From: Cytospora piceicola
Taxonomy: Eukaryota > Ascomycota > Sordariomycetes > Diaporthales > Cytosporaceae
Direction: 5' to 3'
Assembly (NCBI GenBank): GCA_023375675.1
Contig: JALQBC010000024.1
Span: 434,001-498,000, forward strand
Length of the DNA: 64,000 nucleotides
The notes beneath the pieces were generated by a model. The model searched no databases. It saw only the letters and a program-made list of their open reading frames with translations, and was not told where the DNA came from. Position numbers and translations under genes: made by a program. This document shows, piece after piece, positions 56,987 to 64,000 of this stretch; position 1 is the stretch's first letter, and the number at the start of each line of letters is the position of its first letter.

Positions 56987-59047
56987 ATGATCACTACCAC
57001 CCTCTTCACCGTTGCCCCCTTGATTTTAGCTGCTTTGCCAGCGGCTGCAGTCCCTCAGCACTTATGGAAGGATGATACCTACTGTCTTGAGGCGACGACG
57101 GAGACAGTAACGCTCACGCAAACAGCCGCTGACGATCCAGCCTCGTCTTCTACGGATCCGGATGAACCACAAGTTACGGGTTTTATCGAGACCACAACAG
57201 AGACGATGACACTTACCAGTACTCTGACTGTTGTTCCCACAGTCGATGCTGAACCACTCGAGTCCGCGGATCCGATTATGTCACCAGAGACAAAGGTTGC
57301 TGCTAGTCCTGAAGCCGAGACTGTGACGCTCTTCAACACTGTGACAGAAGTCAGCACATCTATCAGTACCGTCACTGTTGAGATCCCCCAGCCAACGGTG
57401 TTCCCGTTTCCGACATCAGACCTGGACTTGCCGACAAGTACTGGATCAGCTGTTCCCTTGCCTCTTAACCTCCAGCCTTACTATGTAAACAGTACCGTGG
57501 GACCATATGGCAATTCGTCCTTGGCCTTCAACGCCTCTGCTCCCGTTATTCCAGCCTTCAACGCCTCTGCTCCTCTTATTCCAGCCTTCAACGCCTCTGC
57601 TCCTCTTATTCCAGTCTTCAACGTCTCTGCTCCCGTTGTTCCATTCTTCAACATCTCTGCTCCCGTTCTTCCTGACTTCAACCTCTCTGCCCCCGTTATT
57701 CCCGTCTTCAACGTCTCTACTCCCACTAATCCATTGTTCAACCTCTCTGGTCCCGTTGTTTCAGCCCCTCCCTTGGCTGCACCCTCTCCTTCCAGCATTA
57801 CATACTCTGGATACGAGAATGGCATCTATTTCACCAACTGGTCTGTACCCTACATCCCATCAACATGACAAAATCCCAACTAACACACAACTAGGGGAAT
57901 CTATGCCGCGGACTACCAACCCCAGTCCCTACCTGCTTCCCAGATCACCCGCGTCATATATGCATTCGCCGACATTGATATCAACGGGACCGTTTTCTCT
58001 TCTGACCCCTATGCCGACGTGGAAAACCACTATGACTCGGACCCATATGACGAGCCTGGGAACAACGCATACGGCTGCGTGAAGCAGCTATACCTGCTCA
58101 AGAAGCAGAACCGTCAGCTCAATGTCCTCCTCTCCATCGGCGGCTGGACCTACTCCGAGCAGTTCCCGGACGTCGCCGCCAACCCGGTTGCCCGCCAGAG
58201 GTTTGCCGACAGCGCGGTCAAGCTCGTGACCGACTGGGGCTTCGATGGGGTCGAGATCGATTGGGAGTACCCCAGCGACGCGATCCAGGCCGCGAACTTG
58301 GTGTCGCTGCTGCAGGTGCTCCGCTACGAGCTCGATAACTGGGCGGCGGTGCACGCGCCGGGGCACAAGCTCATCATAACGATAGCCAGCCCGGCCAGCG
58401 GGGGGAGCTACAGCATCATGGACCTGAAGGGGATGGACCCGTACGTCGACTCGTGGAACCTGATGGCGTACGACTACGCCGGGTCCTGGGACAACACGAC
58501 GGGGCACCAGGCCAACATCTACTTCAACCCCAAAAACCAGGAGGCCACCAAGTTCAGCACCGAGCAGGCCGTCAGCGACTACATCGCCAGGGGCATCCTG
58601 CCCTCCAAGATCGTCCTGGGCATGCCGACGTTCGGGCGGACGTTCGAGACGACGGCAGGCTTGGGCCTGCCCTTCAAGGGCGTCGGCTCCGGCTCGCCCC
58701 GGCTGGACCAGGCCGGCCTGTGGCTGTACAGAGAGCTGCCCCGGGTGGGCGCGACTGAGATATACGACGACACGGCCAAGGCGAGCTACAGCTACGACAA
58801 CGTGACACACGAGTTGATCTCGTACGACAACGTTCACGCTGTGAACGAGAAGAAGTCGTATGTGTTTTCGAGGGGCCTCGGCGGTGTGGTCTTCTGGGAG
58901 GCCAGTGGTGACAGGAACGGGAGTGACAGCTTGGTGTCCACGCTGGCGTTCGCACTGGGCGTTCTGAACAACAAGACAAACTTGTTGAACTATTCCACAA
59001 GCCAGTATGACAACATTCGCAATGGGATGGCGGCGCTGGCAGTATGA
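56987..59047 (+). CDS. GH18 chitinase with an N-terminal repeat-bearing region
   Basis: Exons 56987-57840 and 57895-59047 give 668 residues. A signal peptide (about 1-22) is followed by a Thr/Glu/Pro-rich region. Then come eight decapeptide repeats of the form FNxSAPxxPx, each with an N-glycosylation sequon. The GH18 TIM barrel starts at about residue 278 (GIYFTNW|GIYAADYQPQSLP), where the intron splits the tryptophan codon. Landmarks are LLSIGGWTYS, the active-site strand FDGVEIDWEYP with catalytic Glu409, and WNLMAYDYAG. The canonical motif is DxxDxDxE; here the second Asp is Glu. The intron donor is GTCTGT, a weak consensus, but the join exactly restores the family sequence. The enzyme should hydrolyse chitin in the wall or outside the cell. 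The N-terminal glycan-rich stalk is not a usual arrangement. Confidence 0.9.
57527..57766 (+). repeat. Eight 30-base tandem repeats inside the chitinase gene
   Basis: Eight in-frame copies of a 30-base unit begin every 30 bases from 57527. The encoded unit starts FN[A/V/I/L]S and runs to Pro plus one residue. The first three copies are almost identical and the later ones diverge, which suggests growth of the array by recent duplication at its 5' end. Confidence 0.9.
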
Positions 59048-59570
59048 ATGCTTTCGATTCATTTTGATTGGAGAGTGGGTGTTCTCTTAGAGCTACGGCG
59101 GTTCGCATATACGGTCCTGCTTTTTTTTTTTTGTACCTGACGACTCTGCATGACCTGCCTGTCCTTATTGTGCTCTACCTAGGTAGTACCTTTTGAGATG
59201 TGTAAACGAATAAACATGACTTTTTGACAAACCACCGACCAGAAAATACACTCTTACACAGTAACTTGCTGCACCGGAGTTTTGATTGCGGGCGATATGG
59301 CGTATCTACCCTAACCACTGTCTGTCGCAGCATAGGATGAATAATAGGACATTGCGCAGCCAATGAGTAGGGTTGTGTCATGTCTAGAGGGGTATGCCAT
59401 GCTATTGATTGCTCGCTAGACCTTGGTCTTCATACTAGGTATCATAGGCTGAGGTCACCGCTGACTGTGAAGCTGCATCGCTGGATTGCCCAAGTAGTTG
59501 TAGCTCGACGGCATGTCCAGCTCAGCTCCACGTATGGTTTCGAAGACTACCGTGGAAAAGGAACAACTTT
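59048..59570. other. Convergent intergenic region
   Basis: 3' flanks of the chitinase and DUF202 genes. A poly-T run lies near 59120-59132 and a perfect TACCTAGGTA at 59176-59185. Confidence 0.5.
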
Positions 59571-60077
59571 TCATTGAGAATCCTTCATATCGTCCCGTTC
59601 CCGTCGGGCCTGCCACTTCCTCCGTATCGAGCTTCCATAGACACCACCAGCCAACCCGGCCACCGACGCTGCAAGAATAGCTGAGCCGTGGTAGGACGGT
59701 TTGAACAAGCCCCTCTCGAGCAATCTCAAGTTTGAGAAGTACCTCGACGTTCCATATACTATGGAACCTGAGCCCAGGGCCATGAGCACACCAACAAGGA
59801 CCTGCGACTGCTCCTTCTCGAGCTCGTGCTCGATATCAGCCAGGTTGGGCTCAGCCTTAGAGACCAGACCCTTCTGCGGTGGGGGACGCAGGGGTTTCAG
59901 CAGCTCCCTCAGGTCGAGCTGTGAGAAACGCTCGATGGCGATCCCAAGAGCAAGGAAGCCAAGACCTGTTCGCATCCATGCCAGAAAGGTCCGTTCACTC
60001 GCTAGATGGTCTCTGGCTGTCGAGCCCGTATTTTGGTAAACGGGCGTTTTCCAGGCGGCCAGACGGGAAAACATCAT
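59571..60077 (-). CDS. DUF202-domain membrane protein
   Basis: A single exon encodes 168 residues. The frame stays open upstream to a TTG at 60164, but the ATG at 60077 (MMFSRLAAWK) is the first true start. The DUF202 core begins ARDHLASERTFLAWMRTGLGFLALG and continues with two more membrane segments (VLVGVLMALGSGSIVYGTSR and AILAASVAGLAGGVYGS). The tail is basic (RRKWQARRERDD). The domain is also found in yeast vacuolar and VTC-complex proteins. The three helices suggest an organelle membrane protein of unknown activity. Confidence 0.85.
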   Translation of the reverse strand: MMFSRLAAWKTPVYQNTGSTARDHLASERTFLAWMRTGLGFLALGIAIERFSQLDLRELLKPLRPPPQKGLVSKAEPNLADIEHELEKEQSQVLVGVLMALGSGSIVYGTSRYFSNLRLLERGLFKPSYHGSAILAASVAGLAGGVYGSSIRRKWQARRERDDMKDSQ

Positions 60078-60611
60078 GAGTCGTGACGGTGAATAGTCTC
60101 GACCATATAAGCCCAAGGCCCCGGCAAATTGTATCTGTGAGCCCTTCTTGAGCTCAGCGTCCAAACTGGCCTCAACCTTGATTTGGTCCAGATATCGATC
60201 GAGGCTTCTGCCGTGGAGATGCGTTTGTTTCTCTCAATAACCCGAGGTAACTCGTGATCCGGGAGATGGTACTTTAAGCTCAAAATATGATCCGAATGTG
60301 TATGCGTTGAGCAGAGCTGTCTGTTTCGATTCGGTTTCCGTGAGAGTCACGAGCAGCTAGGGAATATTTATTCGGTAAACTACAGTACGGATCCGTACGT
60401 ATTATTCACTCACATATTCAGGGGCAACGGCCCGGCTACATGATCAAGACCCACACACACCCCGTCTCACCGTTACTGCCGATGACCTCACCCACCCGAA
60501 CTCCTATACTGTGTAGTATAGACATGCCCCTACATACTGTCGAACAGTAGTGTTAATCAACTCGAATTGTTGAACAAGGAGGGTATTCTTTCCACCCTCA
60601 ACATCCTCACA
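60078..60611. other. Divergent intergenic region
   Basis: Promoters of the DUF202 and aminopeptidase P genes; nothing else seen. Confidence 0.5.
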
Positions 60612-62111
60612 ATGTCAGGACTCCCCAGCGAAAAGACCAAGGGCGATGAGAACCGCCCCCTTCTCCCATCCGGGCACAAGTCCAAGTCCAAGCAGCGGAA
60701 GAGCAGGAGGGCCCTGGGACGCGTCTGCGAGGCCATAGCCTGGGCATTCTTCCTCGGCTTCACCTCCTGCTCCTTCATAGGGCTGTACCACCACCGCCAG
60801 TCATGGCTGCCGGGCTCCGGGCCCTCTGCCTCCTCGCTCGAGGCGTGCGCGTGGGCCCACCTGGAACCGCACCTCGGCCTCCTCGACGTGCCCCCCATCA
60901 CCCGCGATGAGTTCCTCCAGCGCCAGGCGACCCTCGCGCGCGCGCTGGGGGAGGCCGGCGTCGATGCCTTCGTCGCAGAGCCATCGGCCTCCTCGGCCTA
61001 CTACGCCAACATATCAGGCACTTACGAGCTGTCCGAGCGGCCCTTCCTGATGATCATCGACAAGGACGCCCAGTTCTCATATCTAGTCCCCAACTTCGAG
61101 GCCGGCCGCATCGCCGGGCTGGACATGGTCTACAGCGACAAGAACGTGATCGGGTGGGGCGAGGAGCAGTCGCCGTACGAGGTCCTCGCGGGGGCGAGCG
61201 GCTTCGGCAGGGTCATGCTCGACGAGCACGCCCGGTTCATGATAGCCGCGGGCCTGCAGGGCGCGGGCGTCGAGGTCCAGCCCATGAGCGAGGCGGTGCA
61301 GTCCCTCCGGGCCGTCAAGACGGACGCCGAGGTCGCCATCCTGAAGGGCATCAACGGCTTCACGCTGGAGCTGGTCCGGTCCCTGCAGAAGTGCATCGAG
61401 GTCGGCGTGGCACAGGAGACGGTCGTGACCACGGCCGAGGCCCTGTTCACCCGCGCCGGTGTCGGCAGTGGGTACTGGTCCATCGTCTTGTTCGGTGACC
61501 AGGCGGCGTACCCGCACGGCGGGAAGCACGGGAAGACGCTCGAGGAGGGGGAGTTCGTTCTGATTGATATCGGCTCCAAGCTGCATGACTACGGCAGCGA
61601 TGTGACCAGGACCATCTTGCCCTCCGGGGCGAAGGTTAGCGATGAGCTCATGGGCATCTGGGAGACGGTCCGCGCTGCCCAGTCGGCCGGCTTCAAGCTC
61701 ATGCACCCGAACGAGACGTGCTCTGAGGTAGATGCTGCCTCTCGCAAGCCGGTCTCCGATGCTGGCTATGCCGAGTATTACACACACAGGCTTGGGCACG
61801 GCTTGGGCTTGGAGATGCATGAGCACCCTTACCTGAACGGAGCAAACGCTGAGAAGCTGAAGATCGGGGAAGTCGTGACAAATGAACCAGTAAGTTCAGT
61901 CAGCACTGTGACGGCACCCGCCCATTCCCATGTTCGTTGCAACGTACGGCTGACATTCTTTTTCTAGGGTATTTACGTCACGAGTGAGCAGGCCTATAAG
62001 ATTGGAAAGCATGTTGGGTTTGGCGTGAGACTTGAAGATCCCATCTTGGTTACTGAGAACGGTGGCGTGCCGGTGACTGGTCGGCGGGCACAATCTCCTT
62101 ACGACCCTTGA
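60612..62111 (+). CDS. Membrane-anchored aminopeptidase P (M24 family)
   Basis: Exons 60612-61889 and 61968-62111 give 473 residues. A basic cytosolic N-terminus leads into one hydrophobic segment (VCEAIAWAFFLGFTSCSFIG, about residues 40-60), so the enzyme is probably a type II membrane protein with its active site in the lumen or outside. A creatinase-like N-terminal domain follows, then the pita-bread M24 domain. All metal ligands are present: Asp in VLIDIG, Asp in YGSDVTR, His in HRLGHGLG, Glu in TNEPGIYV and Glu in VRLEDPIL. The last two flank or follow the intron, which supports the join. The enzyme should cleave an N-terminal residue that precedes proline. Most fungal homologues are soluble, so the anchor is notable. 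Confidence 0.93.
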
Positions 62112-62984
62112 ATGGAAGACAATGACGCTGGTTACGGTTTGTTGAGCAGTGTTGTGTTCTCAATGTACCTACCTCTGCTCTAACTATATATAACAAATAT
62201 CTTTAACAGTGGTGTCTAGGTCGCAACTCCTAACCCAACAGCTCTAGCAATGTCGGGATAAATGGTAGGGAATAGGCATAATCAATACCTTGTATATATA
62301 GTACAGAGTATAATAATTAGAAACAAGCGAATCGTAATACATACAGCTAATCCGAACTACAGGTTACAAGGCTGAACTCTGCAAGGCTGTAGGTGGTAAT
62401 TACTGGTGGTAACTACTGGTTCTTCTAGAGCAACAAGTCAAACATTGCACGACCGTTCTTGTTCTTCCAAAATATATAATATTCGCGTTGCTGTGTCACA
62501 ATCCGCGTCCAAAATATCAAATTTGCACCAGTCCCTGACATACTCTTACAAAGCCCATACATCACAACTTGCTTTGAGGAGGTTGAAGTAGGCCGCCTAG
62601 GTAGCAGTGGATAACACGATTCGAATAACCCTGGAACATATTCCTCAGAACATAACGCCGGGCATACTCCTATCAGCAGCAGCCATACTTGCAACAGTGC
62701 AGGTTCAATGAGACATGGAACATTATGATCCTAGTGCATCAAAGCACGTCCGTCTCCTTATCAGGTAGTGGGGGCACTCCACTCTGCCGTACCTCCCCTG
62801 TTGAAGCTTGGTTGAAACCGTTCACGACCATCTCAATCACCCATAGGGCCGGCTGCTAGAGACAACACCAAATAATTCCGTCCACCGCTGCTAAAAACAG
62901 ACATTGAAGCCACCAGCCGGTAGTGGAAGGTGCCTAGCTCCCAGACGAAGTATTCAAGTCCGACCCCAAGATTGGCCAGTTTTT
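62112..62984. other. Convergent intergenic region
   Basis: 3' flanks of the aminopeptidase P gene and the gene at the right edge. No coding signal is seen. Confidence 0.5.
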
Positions 62985-64000
62985 CTAAACAGTGCCATCT
63001 GTCGGCGTGTTCCCGTCAGAGTCCCGGTTCTCCTCAGCCCCGTACATGGCCTCTCCAAAGGCCGAATCTTCCATGCCTATGTCACCAAAGTCGCCAGAAG
63101 TAATGTCCGCAACCTGTTGGTCGAGAGCCTCACCAGCGGTGTTCATGTCCCCAAGGGAGCCAGAGTCATTGTCACTGGGCTTGCTTTCGGGAACAGGAGC
63201 TTGTGTCGACTCTGTGGGAGGTACGGCATTGGCGGATGCACTAGGCGAAACACCGCCCTTGGGGACAACGACCCAGTCACCACTTTCAGTGCCTTGGTCT
63301 GGAGCTATGTTCTTATCCTTTGCTTGATCCGTGTCTTGCATAACGACATCTTCTGGGGCACTCTCTTGAGATGGAGCTGGTCCGGCTTGGAGTTGTGAAG
63401 AAACAAGATGGGCTGGTGTTGATGTAGACAAATGACCCTGGGGCGTCAGAGTGGATGACAATCCACTTTGCACCTGATCCATCAAGCCCGCAGTGCCGCT
63501 CATGTCAACATCGGCTTCGCCAGTTACGACGCCACCTTTCTGGGAGCCTGCTTGTGATGGTTGTCTGGACAGCTGGCCCGGCGCGCCACTAGTAGCAGCA
63601 GGAGGTGCGGCCGGAGGCATGGGAAGAGTTTCAGGCTCTGGTACTGGCTCCTGGTATCCACCATCTTGAATACGCTTAACGTCGCTTACGACAGCGATAT
63701 GTCGACCAAGGGCCGACTCAACTTCTGCGACAATGTCGGCGACCTTTCTGTGCTGGTTGCCGTTCCATCTGCTGGCGATGTCCTCGTCGTCTTCTTCTCT
63801 TCCTTCAAGACGCCAGATTTCTGGACCCGTTTCATCAACGGCGACGCGCAGTTCTTTCTCAGAGCGGTTCAAAACTGAGTTGGACTTGAATTTATCCATC
63901 ATCCTCTCGTGTTGAGCCTTCATTCGCTCCATCTCGGCCTTGTCATTCTCAATCTTGTCTGAGACCCTCTGTCTGAACTCGTCAGCCAACTTAGGATCCA
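62985..64000 (-). CDS. C-terminal part of a large protein, possibly SWI/SNF subunit Ssr4 (DUF1750); cut by the window edge
   Basis: The open frame runs from the stop at 62985 to the right edge with no start codon in context, so the gene begins outside the window. The visible 338 residues start with a charged helical segment (FRQRVSDKIENDKAEMERMK, then HERMMDKFK). A compact part follows (ELRVAVDETGPEIWRLEGR ... DEDIASRWNGNQ), then a long Pro/Gln/Ser/Asp-rich disordered tail. The helical and Trp-containing parts recall the C-terminus of the fungal Ssr4/DUF1750 chromatin-remodelling subunit. I am not certain of that assignment. A nuclear protein with a disordered tail is the safer statement. Confidence 0.6.
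   Translation of the reverse strand, partial: DPKLADEFRQRVSDKIENDKAEMERMKAQHERMMDKFKSNSVLNRSEKELRVAVDETGPEIWRLEGREEDDEDIASRWNGNQHRKVADIVAEVESALGRHIAVVSDVKRIQDGGYQEPVPEPETLPMPPAAPPAATSGAPGQLSRQPSQAGSQKGGVVTGEADVDMSGTAGLMDQVQSGLSSTLTPQGHLSTSTPAHLVSSQLQAGPAPSQESAPEDVVMQDTDQAKDKNIAPDQGTESGDWVVVPKGGVSPSASANAVPPTESTQAPVPESKPSDNDSGSLGDMNTAGEALDQQVADITSGDFGDIGMEDSAFGEAMYGAEENRDSDGNTPTDGTV

Noticed and set aside
58088..59062. A 324-codon open frame antisense to the chitinase
   Set aside because: It is a shadow of the GC-rich GH18 exon, with no domain and low-complexity Arg/Val/His content.
61083..61826. A 247-codon frame antisense to aminopeptidase P
   Set aside because: It overlaps a well-supported M24 coding exon and has the composition of a codon-bias shadow.

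Overview
The window is nuclear DNA of a filamentous ascomycete (Pezizomycotina, most likely a Sordariomycete). The evidence is short GT-AG introns of 50-160 bases with RCTRAC branch points, fungus-specific families (Zn2Cys6 and MHR regulators, SUR7/PalI membrane proteins, GH54 and GH18 enzymes, ATP synthase subunit H), and a block that carries the mark of repeat-induced point mutation (RIP). I rebuilt 21 protein-coding genes by eye from splice signals and reading frames. No tRNA, rRNA or CRISPR array was seen.

Layout. 1-2440 is an AT-rich RIP-mutated repeat almost free of CA and TG dinucleotides. 2929-5064 is a Zn2Cys6 regulator next to it. 8428-10103 is a secreted GH54 arabinofuranosidase and 11067-12603 a SUR7/PalI-type membrane protein. 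13117-22879 has the look of a small specialised-metabolism locus: an MFS exporter, two paralogous AsaB/CmcJ-type oxygenases in a head-to-head pair, a divergent citrate synthase and a two-finger C2H2 regulator. After a gene-poor 6 kb come a secreted DOMON-cytochrome b561 protein (28853-30295), ATP synthase subunit H (30895-31750) and an SCH9-type AGC kinase with a C2 region (33753-36612). A second gene-poor 5.8 kb follows.

From 42 kb to the end the window is dense and housekeeping in character: two unknown proteins, argininosuccinate synthase, a SUZ-domain RNA-binding protein, NAR1, a small tetraspan membrane protein, a C2H2 factor, RanGAP, a GH18 chitinase with an unusual repeat-bearing N-terminal half, a DUF202 membrane protein, a membrane-anchored aminopeptidase P and the C-terminal part of a gene that runs off the right edge (possibly Ssr4/DUF1750). 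Genes here alternate in divergent and convergent pairs.

The most interesting points are the candidate 13-23 kb cluster, whose only carbon-carbon bond-forming enzyme is a citrate synthase with altered active-site surroundings; repeated AGGATC elements in the shared promoter of its oxygenase pair; an internal duplication in its C2H2 regulator; four introns that end in AAG; a 10-base palindrome repeated seven times between genes; and the N-glycosylation-sequon decapeptide repeats of the chitinase. All exon joins are predictions from sequence and none has been checked against transcripts.
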